64,000 nucleotides of DNA from an uncultured Flavobacteriales bacterium (GTDB lineage Bacteria; Bacteroidota; Bacteroidia; Flavobacteriales_D; Crocinitomicaceae), in the NCBI GenBank assembly GCA_937973685.1, contig CALJKJ010000003.1, forward strand, positions 1 to 64,000. The letters run 5' to 3'. The position numbers and the translations under genes were made by a program. Positions 8,222-16,309 of the stretch are shown one piece after another (the first letter of the stretch is position 1; every line of letters starts with the position of its first letter). The notes under the pieces are model-generated. The model saw nothing but the letters and a program-made list of their open reading frames with translations. It was not told where the DNA came from and did not search any database.

Positions 8222-8692
8222 ATGAAAAAAAGAATAATCGTTCTATTCCTTGCTGCTGCAGGATTTAGCTTTCAGTCTTCAACAACCGACACAAAAACTT
8301 CGCAATTAGATGAGTTAGTTGACGCTTGGCATTTAGCAGCAAGTCAAGCTAATTTCACCAATTATTTCAACGTAGTTACAGAAGACTTTGTTTTTCTTGG
8401 AACTGACCCAACTGAAAGATGGGAGAGAAAAGCTTTTGAAGCCTTTTGCAAACCATACTTTGATAAAGGTAAGGCTTGGGACTTTAAAGCGAGTGATCGT
8501 CATTGGGTGTTCAGTAAAAAAGGTGATGTTGCTTGGTTTGATGAAAAACTCGATACGTGGATGAATACTTGTCGTGGTAGTGGAGTTTTGGTGAAAGAAA
8601 AGCATCAATGGAAATTAGCTTACTACAATTTAACGGTTCTTATTGAGAATGAAAAAATAAAATCGTTTGTTGAGCTTCGGAAAAATCAATAA
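8222..8692 (+). CDS. Secreted NTF2/SnoaL-like protein
   Basis: A 156-aa protein with a signal peptide (MKKRIIVLFLAAAGFSF) and one NTF2-like cone fold of the SnoaL/DUF4440 kind: helix LDELVDAWHLAASQANF, then VVTEDFVFLGTDPTERW, and beta strands ending WKLAYYNLTVLIEN. Such domains bind small ligands or act as enzymes; no catalytic residues can be assigned. ATG 8222 is chosen over an in-frame TTG at 8216. The first 19 bases of the coding sequence are identical to those of the upstream subtilase gene. It is probably expressed by read-through. Confidence 0.7.
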   Translation: MKKRIIVLFLAAAGFSFQSSTTDTKTSQLDELVDAWHLAASQANFTNYFNVVTEDFVFLGTDPTERWERKAFEAFCKPYFDKGKAWDFKASDRHWVFSKKGDVAWFDEKLDTWMNTCRGSGVLVKEKHQWKLAYYNLTVLIENEKIKSFVELRKNQ

Positions 8693-8704
8693 ATTTTGAC
8701 CAAT

Positions 8705-8739
8705 AAAAAAAGCCAGTAATTAATAACTACTGGCTTTTT
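8705..8739. terminator. Bidirectional terminator between NTF2-like gene and yidC
   Basis: AGCCAGTA (8711-8718) pairs with TACTGGCT (8728-8735), flanked by an A run on the left and a T run on the right. It can stop both the plus-strand gene and the minus-strand pyrG-yidC unit. Confidence 0.85.
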
Positions 8740-8759
8740 CTTTATCAGGTGATAGAAAA

Positions 8760-10616
8760 TTATTTCTTTCTATTTTTCAATTGCTCTTGTTGCACACGTT
8801 GCATTTCTTCCAAACGTTGCATGAACCCAGATTTCTTTTTCGCACCTTTTCCTTTTTCTGTTGACTTCGCGCGAACAGTTGCCATTTTTGCTTTCAACTT
8901 CTCTTCATCAACAAAGAATGCTTTGATCAAGAACATCAATACAATTGTCATTAACGTTGAGATGAAATAATAATAACTCAATCCAGAAGAGAAATTATTG
9001 AAGAAGAAAATCATCATGATTGGGAAAATGTACATGATAACTTTCATGTTAGGCATTCCTGGTTGTTGCTGTTGTGTAACATTTTGAGAATTCAAATGCG
9101 TATAAACCAACGTTGTGATTGCCATCAATAAAGTAAACAATGAAATGTGATCTCCATAAAAAGGAATGTAGAAATCAAAATTCAATACAGAGTCATACGA
9201 AGATAAATCTTCAGCCCACAAAAATCCTTTTTGACGCAATTCAAATGACGCTGGAAAAAAACGGAAAACGGCTAATAAAATTGGCATTTGGAATAACATC
9301 GGAACACAGCCTGAAAGGGGAGAAGCCCCTGATTCTCGGTATAGCGCCATCATGTCCATTTGCTTTTTCATTGCATCTTCCTTGTTCGGATATTTCGCAT
9401 TAATTTGCTCGATATCTGGTTTCAAAATGCGCATTTTTGCAGATGAAACAAACATTTTCCATTGTACAGGAACTAAGATTAATTTCAAAATCAACGTTAA
9501 CAATAAAATCGCAATACCGATTCCAACTCCTGATGAAGTGAATAATTCAAAAACTGGTTGAACAGCATAAATGTTAATCCATCTAAAAATCCCCCATCCC
9601 CAGTTTAATATATCGTCGTAACCTTTATTGAAAGACTTTAACGTTTTATAGTCATTCGGTCCAAAATACCAAGAAAAACGAGCATTTCCATTTTCTGTTG
9701 AACTAAGCCCTAAATTCAATTTAGCATAGTATTTTTTAATTTTTGTTCCAAATTCTGCTTCACCTTCTTTGTAATTAGTAGTGACTAACTTAGAACCTGT
9801 TGTTTTGAATGGGGTTGTAGGTTGAAGAATGGAAGAGAAATAACTTTGTTTGAAAGCAACCCAATTCACATCTTGTTCTAATTCTGTAAAATCGTTTGAA
9901 ACTTCGCTATTCCAATCTAACTTACCGTCTGCATTCTGAAAACAAATAGTAGAAACTTTACGTTGTTCTGACAACAATCGCTCTGTTTTGTGCATGGCCA
10001 TTTTCCAATTCATGAAAACGGAATTCGGCACAACATCGTTTCCTAATCCTTTTACATTAATGTCAAAATCAACAGTATAACCGTCTGTTAATTGGTAAAC
10101 ATATTCAATTGAACCTTTGTCCAATTGATGCGCAAGAACCAATCTGTTTTTAGATTTACTAACAACTTGAAACGATTTATTTCCTGTAGCATATTTCTTC
10201 CCTTTGTAAGTAAATGCTAACTCGTTTTTCTGATCACCATCTTTGAATAAATACAATGGTTTTTTATTCTTCTCTTTTTTAGCGAAATTATTGTACGATT
10301 CAAATTCTTTTAATTGAACAGTATTAACGACTCCTCCTTTTGTAGAAACAGTAAAGATTATTTTATCCGATTCTAATGTAATTATTTCCTCTTTTACAGC
10401 AGGAATAACAACTGTTGGTGAATCGTTTCCAGTGTTTGCATCGGCAGATTTAACACGTTTATTTAAAACTTTTTCTTGAGCAGCAGCTTTTTCTTTTAAA
10501 GCTTTTTCAGTCTTAGCTTTTTTTGCGAGTTCAGCTTGAGAAGGTTGGTTCAAATACGTAAACGTAACCAACAAAACTCCAATTAATGAAAGACCTATTA
10601 CGGTATTTTTATCCAT
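8760..10616 (-). CDS. yidC: Membrane protein insertase YidC
   Basis: Inserts and folds inner-membrane proteins, with SecYEG or alone. At 618 aa it shows the Gram-negative layout: an N-terminal membrane anchor (about 5-22), a charged linker, the large periplasmic beta domain (about 75-345), then the five-helix insertase domain starting at GVGIGIAILLLTLILK, with the ALYRESGASPLSGCVPM loop. The C-terminal tail is Lys-rich and may contact the ribosome. Its start is 5 bp after the pyrG stop, so the two genes are co-transcribed, an arrangement common in Bacteroidota. Confidence 0.97.
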   Translation of the reverse strand: MDKNTVIGLSLIGVLLVTFTYLNQPSQAELAKKAKTEKALKEKAAAQEKVLNKRVKSADANTGNDSPTVVIPAVKEEIITLESDKIIFTVSTKGGVVNTVQLKEFESYNNFAKKEKNKKPLYLFKDGDQKNELAFTYKGKKYATGNKSFQVVSKSKNRLVLAHQLDKGSIEYVYQLTDGYTVDFDINVKGLGNDVVPNSVFMNWKMAMHKTERLLSEQRKVSTICFQNADGKLDWNSEVSNDFTELEQDVNWVAFKQSYFSSILQPTTPFKTTGSKLVTTNYKEGEAEFGTKIKKYYAKLNLGLSSTENGNARFSWYFGPNDYKTLKSFNKGYDDILNWGWGIFRWINIYAVQPVFELFTSSGVGIGIAILLLTLILKLILVPVQWKMFVSSAKMRILKPDIEQINAKYPNKEDAMKKQMDMMALYRESGASPLSGCVPMLFQMPILLAVFRFFPASFELRQKGFLWAEDLSSYDSVLNFDFYIPFYGDHISLFTLLMAITTLVYTHLNSQNVTQQQQPGMPNMKVIMYIFPIMMIFFFNNFSSGLSYYYFISTLMTIVLMFLIKAFFVDEEKLKAKMATVRAKSTEKGKGAKKKSGFMQRLEEMQRVQQEQLKNRKK

Positions 10617-10621
10617 GTTTC

Positions 10622-12232
10622 TTATTTTTTATTTTCAATTGTAGCTTTCACAAACGCAACAAATAACGGATGTGGGTTATCTACAGTACTTTTGTATTCT
10701 GGGTGAAATTGTGCACCAACAAACCAAGGATGATTAGGTATTTCAACAACCTCAACCAATCCAGATTCAGGATTGCGACCTGTTGCTATCATTCCTGCAT
10801 TTTCAAAATCGGATAAATAAGCCGAATTGAATTCGTATCGGTGGCGGTGACGTTCATCAATTGATTCAGAATTATAAGCATCTGAAACTTTTGAATCTGG
10901 TTTCAATTGACATTTATAGGTTCCTAAACGCATCGTTCCACCCATATTTGAAATCGTTTTTTGCTCTTCCATCATCGAAATTACTGGATATGCTGAATCT
11001 TCAGCGATTTCAGTAGTGTGCGCATCTTCGTAACCCAAGACGTGACGTGCAAATTCAATAACAGCACATTGCATTCCCAAACAAATCCCGAAAAACGGAA
11101 CTTTGTTTTCTCGAGCAAAACGAACTGCTTCAATTTTTCCAGAAATTCCTCGTGAACCAAAACCTGGCGCAACCAAAATACCGTCCAATTCTCCTAATTC
11201 TTGCGCACTATTTTCTTTTGTAAGTTCCTCTGAATGAATCCATTTCAATTGAACACGACATTCATTAGATGCACCAGCATGAATAAACGCTTCCGAAATA
11301 GATTTGTATGCATCTTTTAACTCAACATACTTTCCAACTAATCCAATCGTTACTTCTTTTGTTGGATTTTTTAAACGCGTTAAAAATTCTTTCCATTTGT
11401 TTAATTCCGGAAGTGAGCGAGATGAAAGTCCTAATTTTTCAAGAACTACTTTATCCAATTCTTCTGCTTGCATTAACATCGGTACGTCATAAATTGTATC
11501 GGCATCGCGTGCCTCAATTACAGCGTTCATACTAACGTTACAGAATTTTGCTATCTTTTTGCGTAATGTTAAATCCAATTCATGTTCCGTACGACAACAC
11601 AAGATATCTGGTTGAACACCTAATTCAAGTAATTGTTTAACAGAATGTTGTGTAGGTTTTGTTTTTAATTCACCTGCAGCGGATAAGTAGGGAATCAATG
11701 TTAAATGAACAACTATACAATCGTCCTCATTTTCCCACATCATTTGACGAACTGCTTCAATAAAAGGTAATGATTCAATATCACCAACAGTACCACCAAT
11801 TTCAGTAATAACGATGTCAAATTTCCCAGTTTTACCTAAAATCTGAATGCGTTCTTTGATTTCATCTGTGATGTGTGGAATGATTTGAACTGTTTTTCCG
11901 AGAAATTCACCACGACGCTCTTTTTCAATTACGCTTTGGTAAATTCGACCAGTTGTCACATTGTTTGCTTGTGAAGTAGGTACGTTTAAAAAACGCTCGT
12001 AATGCCCTAAATCCAAATCTGTCTCAGCGCCATCGTCCGTTACAAAACATTCTCCATGCTCGTATGGATTTAATGTTCCTGGATCGATATTAATGTAAGG
12101 ATCAAGTTTTTGAATTGTTGTTGAATAACCTCTAGCTTGAAGCAATTTTGCTAACGAAGCTGAAATAATTCCTTTTCCCAAGGATGAAGTTACCCCCCCG
12201 GTTACAAATACGTATTTAGTAGAATTCGACAT
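10622..12232 (-). CDS. pyrG: CTP synthase
   Basis: Makes CTP from UTP, ATP and glutamine, the last step of pyrimidine nucleotide synthesis. At 536 aa it has the full layout: synthetase domain with VTSSLGKGIISASLA P-loop, the CTP/UTP allosteric segment, and a class I glutamine amidotransferase domain with nucleophile Cys in FGICLGMQ and His/Glu in FHPE. It is the first gene of the pyrG-yidC unit, with a -7 element about 25-33 bp upstream of the start. Confidence 0.98.
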   Translation of the reverse strand: MSNSTKYVFVTGGVTSSLGKGIISASLAKLLQARGYSTTIQKLDPYINIDPGTLNPYEHGECFVTDDGAETDLDLGHYERFLNVPTSQANNVTTGRIYQSVIEKERRGEFLGKTVQIIPHITDEIKERIQILGKTGKFDIVITEIGGTVGDIESLPFIEAVRQMMWENEDDCIVVHLTLIPYLSAAGELKTKPTQHSVKQLLELGVQPDILCCRTEHELDLTLRKKIAKFCNVSMNAVIEARDADTIYDVPMLMQAEELDKVVLEKLGLSSRSLPELNKWKEFLTRLKNPTKEVTIGLVGKYVELKDAYKSISEAFIHAGASNECRVQLKWIHSEELTKENSAQELGELDGILVAPGFGSRGISGKIEAVRFARENKVPFFGICLGMQCAVIEFARHVLGYEDAHTTEIAEDSAYPVISMMEEQKTISNMGGTMRLGTYKCQLKPDSKVSDAYNSESIDERHRHRYEFNSAYLSDFENAGMIATGRNPESGLVEVVEIPNHPWFVGAQFHPEYKSTVDNPHPLFVAFVKATIENKK

Positions 12233-12257
12233 GTTTAAAAATTGTAACTACGGGGCG

Positions 12258-12265
12258 CAAAATTA
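12258..12265 (-). promoter_or_regulatory. -7 element of the pyrG-yidC promoter
   Basis: TAATTTTG on the minus strand matches TAnnTTTG exactly, 25 bp before the pyrG start. I see no clear TTG at the -33 position. Confidence 0.5.
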
Positions 12266-12340
12266 CAATAAAGATATCGATGTATCCTATGTTTTCATCA
12301 CCTTTTTATTAAAATAACAGAAATGTTTTAAACAAATCGA

Positions 12341-13252
12341 TTAGAGATAACTCGTTTGTTCATTCAAACTGTATTGAAAATATGGTTTTGGCTTGCGGAT
12401 TTGGGAGTGATTTAACACCGGATATCCTTCGTTGGAAAGCATCGGATAATAAACTGATTTGTGTGTTCTTCGAAAAGGGAGATTGCCTAAATTGTGACTT
12501 ATTTTGTTTTGAAACAAATGGCGAACACGCTCACTGTCAACACCTAACCTAAATGAAGGAGCGACATGCAAAGCAACTTTTTTTGTATACCCTACAAACA
12601 CAATTCCATGACTTGTTTTGCCCAAGTAATTTGCGGATAAGTCTTTGTATCCATTAGGAAATTCGTTGGTTGATTCAGGAAAAACGCGTCCACCCTTTGT
12701 TTCACCCGTCCAAAGCTGAACACCAAGTGAAACCGACTGCAATGAATCGCGGTAAGAAAGTAACAAAGCACCCGTTCGAAAGCGATCTTTTCCCTGTCCT
12801 CCAAACAAGTCGTTTTCAAAAGTCAAACTGATTCGTTCAATTTCAACTTTCCAACTTCCCGATCGCTGACGTGTTTCTAAGCCGTCGAAGTACCAAATAT
12901 ATCCATAACCCAATGAATAAGGGGAGGAGGACTGATGATTTAAAAAGCCTAATTCAAATGGAATTGGATTTGTTTTTTTGCCCGAAAACAAGACGAGCCC
13001 AGTATTCACTAAACTTTCGGTGAAATCGCTTCTATGACCCAAACTAGTAAAATTGTACTTTATTGTGCCTCCAAGATTAAACTGAATGTGATTGGTTGCA
13101 ATGTATGCATTCGCACAAAAACCTAAGGCATTTGTGTGTGTGCCAAAAGAATACGCAATTCCAACGCGAGCGCCAATTGAAAGTGATCTGATTTCTTGCC
13201 CAAAAATGAACGCCGAAAAAGAAATGAAAAAAAGTGTAACAAGAGCTTTCAT
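12341..13252 (-). CDS. Secreted beta-rich protein resembling the toxin-23 (Ntox23) family
   Basis: A 303-aa protein with signal peptide (1-18). The rest is predicted beta-rich: it opens like a small barrel (SLSIGARVGIAYSFG) and continues with ENDLFGGQGKDRFRTGALLLSY, SLGVQLWTGE and a C-terminal block LGVDSERVRHLFQNKISH. This arrangement recalls Bacteroidota proteins annotated as polymorphic toxin type 23. That family name is recalled from memory and toxicity has not been shown here. No immunity gene is evident beside it. It lies between pyrG and cvfB on the same strand, 109 bp upstream of pyrG's start. Confidence 0.55.
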   Translation of the reverse strand: MKALVTLFFISFSAFIFGQEIRSLSIGARVGIAYSFGTHTNALGFCANAYIATNHIQFNLGGTIKYNFTSLGHRSDFTESLVNTGLVLFSGKKTNPIPFELGFLNHQSSSPYSLGYGYIWYFDGLETRQRSGSWKVEIERISLTFENDLFGGQGKDRFRTGALLLSYRDSLQSVSLGVQLWTGETKGGRVFPESTNEFPNGYKDLSANYLGKTSHGIVFVGYTKKVALHVAPSFRLGVDSERVRHLFQNKISHNLGNLPFRRTHKSVYYPMLSNEGYPVLNHSQIRKPKPYFQYSLNEQTSYL

Positions 13253-13281
13253 AAAATACAGAAAGCAATATTCATACCAAA

Positions 13282-14130
13282 TTAGAATCCTTCTTCTTCA
13301 ACAAACGTGATTCCGTTTTCGTGCAACAAAATTTGACGTTGCTTGTATAAGTTACCGATTACTTGCTTGAAAATTTTCTTGCTCCAACCTGTAACCTCCT
13401 TGATTTCTTCAGGTTCAGACTTATCAGTTAACGCAATAAAACCGCCGTTTTCCGTCAGTAATTGGATGAATTTTCGGGATAATCCTTCTACTTTATCGTA
13501 ACCTTCAGGAAGTAGGGTAATGTCTAAACGACCATCGGGGCGGATGTTTTTCACAAAACCAGGGATTTTATTCCCCATGCGCACGCGTTTATTGAGATCT
13601 GAGTGAAAAATAAGACCGTTGTATTTGTGATTCACAATTACTTTAACTCCTAAATCCGTGGATTCGCAAACGAGTAATTCAACAGCTTGATTTTTTTCGA
13701 TATCATCGCCTTCTTCGACAGTACTCAAATACATTTTCGTTCGGGTTGTCCCCGCCAAACGTTGTGTAGCTTCGTCTAAGTACAGATAAATAAGGTAATA
13801 TTTACCTTCCTCTAATTTTTTAGGTTGTTCGCGAAAAGGTATCAATAAATGTTTTTCTACACCCCATTCTGCAAAAGCACCAAATTGGTTGACTTCTGCG
13901 ATGCGCAAAACTCCAAACTGATTCAATGTTAAATATGGTTTTAACGTAGTAGCAATGATGCGTCCTTCTGTATCTTTGTACAAAAACACATCAACCATAT
14001 CGTCTAATTTGAATGCTGGATCGATGTATTTCGTTGGTAACAAAACATCATTTCCTTCTTCATCCTCTAAATATGCACCTGGACTAGTAAAACGGTCCAA
14101 TCGCAAAGTATTCCAAACTCCTAATTTCAC
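13282..14130 (-). CDS. cvfB: CvfB-like S1-domain RNA-binding protein
   Basis: A 282-aa cytoplasmic protein of the CvfB/YitL family, with repeated S1-like OB folds (about 1-65, 70-130, 145-210) and a C-terminal winged-helix region (about 225-275, ending with the HENGITFVEE segment). Family members bind RNA and influence gene expression in Firmicutes; the target here is unknown. The start codon is GTG (14128-14130). A TAATTTTA box lies four bases upstream of it, one mismatch from the -7 consensus, so the mRNA may be leaderless. Confidence 0.85.
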   Translation of the reverse strand: MKLGVWNTLRLDRFTSPGAYLEDEEGNDVLLPTKYIDPAFKLDDMVDVFLYKDTEGRIIATTLKPYLTLNQFGVLRIAEVNQFGAFAEWGVEKHLLIPFREQPKKLEEGKYYLIYLYLDEATQRLAGTTRTKMYLSTVEEGDDIEKNQAVELLVCESTDLGVKVIVNHKYNGLIFHSDLNKRVRMGNKIPGFVKNIRPDGRLDITLLPEGYDKVEGLSRKFIQLLTENGGFIALTDKSEPEEIKEVTGWSKKIFKQVIGNLYKQRQILLHENGITFVEEEGF

Positions 14131-14160
14131 ATTGTAAAATTACGCAATTATTAATGAATG

Positions 14161-14967
14161 TTAGAAGTAAAGATTTCCAGCCGGTTTTGATGCAACAATC
14201 ATACATGGTAATTGCGCTTCATTTGTAATCAACGATTGTGCAAAGGTGTCAAATTGAGGGAGTAAACTCTCTGAATGATAAGCTAATGCAATGACATTAA
14301 TCGCATTATTAGAAACGTATTGAATAATTTTTTTTGAATACGACCCGCCTGATTCCAATAAATGAATTTCACATTTCGCACCTTTTTCATCGTATTTGTT
14401 TCGAATCAGAAGCACACGATTTTTTATCTGTTGAGAAAGCCCTTCATCGTTTTGTTTTTCACCAATGACGTGAACTGTTGCGTTAAATATGCGTGCTAGA
14501 TCACCCGCGTTGTTAATGATTTGAAGACTTTCTTTTGTTAGATCTATTGGAACGACGATGTTTTTAATTTCAACTTTTTTCGTGTCTTTTTGTACAACAA
14601 CAAAAGGGATATCGCAACTTGTGATTACTTTCATTGCGTGACTTCCTGTAATTTTTTGTAAACCTTTTGCACCATGCGTTCCCATGATGATTAACTGAGC
14701 GTGCTCTGCTTTAACTAGTTCGGATAAATTGGCAAAAACAGTTCCAACACAAACTTTTTGCAAAACAGTTACCGAAGAAGAAATCGATGTTTTTTGAACA
14801 AGTTCTTGAAGTTTACCTGCAAAAGCAGGTATTTTTGATGCGCTTTCAACATAGTGAACTACCAAAATTTCCGCTTTGATATGAGCACCTAAAAACAATG
14901 CGTATTCAAAGGCTGATTGACCAACTTCGGTTAAATCATGTGGAACGATATAGAGATTACGACTCAT
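14161..14967 (-). CDS. Tandem universal stress protein (UspA family)
   Basis: A 268-aa protein with two Usp domains. The first (about 4-128) keeps the HDLTEVGQSAFEYAL opening and the nucleotide-loop motif MGTHGAKG followed by GSHAMKVI. The second (about 133-268) is more divergent and lacks a clean GxxG motif. Usp proteins bind ATP or act as stress-response regulators in the cytoplasm. It lies 30 bp upstream of cvfB on the same strand, so the two may be co-transcribed. Confidence 0.85.
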   Translation of the reverse strand: MSRNLYIVPHDLTEVGQSAFEYALFLGAHIKAEILVVHYVESASKIPAFAGKLQELVQKTSISSSVTVLQKVCVGTVFANLSELVKAEHAQLIIMGTHGAKGLQKITGSHAMKVITSCDIPFVVVQKDTKKVEIKNIVVPIDLTKESLQIINNAGDLARIFNATVHVIGEKQNDEGLSQQIKNRVLLIRNKYDEKGAKCEIHLLESGGSYSKKIIQYVSNNAINVIALAYHSESLLPQFDTFAQSLITNEAQLPCMIVASKPAGNLYF

Positions 14968-15085
14968 TTTTGTTTTTTTTTGAAATTTAAGAAAAAGATT
15001 TTTAATTCAAATGAATTTGCTTTTAACATTTCATTTATAAACTAATAAACAACAACATCTAACGAATATTAACACATTTTCGTTG

Positions 15086-15114
15086 TTGATTTCAATAAAT
15101 TGAGCTTAGTTTTG
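15086..15114 (+). promoter_or_regulatory. Promoter of the metallophosphoesterase gene
   Basis: TTG (15086-15088), 18 bp, TAGTTTTG (15107-15114): a full match to the Bacteroidota promoter. The ATG follows 18 bp after the -7 box. Confidence 0.65.
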
Positions 15115-15132
15115 CTTTCTTTTTAGCATTCA

Positions 15133-16272
15133 ATGGTCTTTATTTTTATTTTATCTCTCATAATATTCGTTCAAATCATTTTTAGCGCAGCTTTTTTCAC
15201 ATCCGAAAATGCGTTTTTAATTGGTTTAGGAATTATCCAATTAACCTTATTGTGCGTTAGTTTTGTGGTGTTGTTTTTAAGTTTTAAGTTACAAAAAACC
15301 AGCAATTACTTAGTAGGATTCACCGCATTTGGCGGGATGATATTGAGTAGTGTTCCTGGAATTGGATTTTTCGTGTTTGGTAGTATCTATTTTTTCACCA
15401 AAAACGAAGTGTTTTTTTATATCGGGATGACTTTGTCGAGCTTATTGTTTTTAGCAATACTTGTAGGAATTATTTGGGGGAGATGGAATTGGAAAATTCA
15501 CCCCGTTAATTTAACATTTAACCACTTACCAGCGGCTTTTGATGGAGTAAAAATTGTTCAAATTTCAGACATTCATGTTGGGAGTTTTTTTAACAATCAC
15601 AAAAAAGTCGAAAAAGCAATTCAAAAAATCAATCACTTAAATGCTGATTATGTTGTTTTTACTGGCGATTTGGTAAATAATACTGCAGCCGAAATGAATG
15701 GTTGGGTTCCTGTTTTTAGTAAGATTAATGCCAAAAAAGGAAAATACAGCATTTTAGGAAATCACGATTATGGCGACTATGTAAAGTGGAGTGATGATGC
15801 AATGAAAAAGGAAAATCTATCGCAATTAATCGAAATTCATCGTGCAATTGGATTCACACCTTTGCTAAATCAATCGCTTGAATTAGGTGAAGGTTTTTGG
15901 CTGCTTGGAGTTGAAAACTGGGGAAAACCGCCTTTTCGTCAAAGTGGCAAGCTTGCTGAAACATTGGCGCCAATTCCAAATGAGGCATTCAAATTATTGC
16001 TTTCTCACGACCCAAGTCATTTCGATGAACAAGTCATTCAAACAAACATTGACCTAACGCTATCAGGTCATACACATGGTATGCAATTCGGGATTGAACG
16101 CTTTGGAATAAAATGGAGTCCCGTTTCGTTCAAATACAAAAAATGGGCAGGATTGTACCAAGTTGGCAAACAGTTTTTATACGTTAACCGCGGTTTTGGT
16201 TATCTAGGATTCCCAGGTAGAGTAGGGATATATCCAGAAATTACAGAAATTGTTTTAACAAAAAAAGCGTGA
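15133..16272 (+). CDS. Membrane-anchored metallophosphoesterase
   Basis: A 379-aa protein with four hydrophobic N-terminal helices (about 1-120) followed by a calcineurin-type phosphoesterase domain. The metal ligands are all present: SDIHVG, FTGDLVNN, GNHDYGD, LSHDPSHF and LSGHTHG. Relatives such as YkuE-type proteins act at the membrane on lipid or nucleotide phosphates (for example UDP-diacylglucosamine hydrolysis in LpxG); the substrate here cannot be told. It has its own promoter, and its end lies in the terminator of the convergent M1 peptidase gene. Confidence 0.85.
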   Translation: MVFIFILSLIIFVQIIFSAAFFTSENAFLIGLGIIQLTLLCVSFVVLFLSFKLQKTSNYLVGFTAFGGMILSSVPGIGFFVFGSIYFFTKNEVFFYIGMTLSSLLFLAILVGIIWGRWNWKIHPVNLTFNHLPAAFDGVKIVQISDIHVGSFFNNHKKVEKAIQKINHLNADYVVFTGDLVNNTAAEMNGWVPVFSKINAKKGKYSILGNHDYGDYVKWSDDAMKKENLSQLIEIHRAIGFTPLLNQSLELGEGFWLLGVENWGKPPFRQSGKLAETLAPIPNEAFKLLLSHDPSHFDEQVIQTNIDLTLSGHTHGMQFGIERFGIKWSPVSFKYKKWAGLYQVGKQFLYVNRGFGYLGFPGRVGIYPEITEIVLTKKA

Positions 16273-16288
16273 GATAATCCCACGCTTT
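16260..16288 (-). terminator. Terminator of the M1 peptidase unit
   Basis: AAAGCGTG (16264-16271) pairs with CACGCTTT (16281-16288). Read on the minus strand a run of seven Ts follows. The stop codon of the convergent metallophosphoesterase lies within the stem. Confidence 0.75.
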
Positions 16289-16309
16289 CAAGTTATTAAT
16301 CAACAACTG

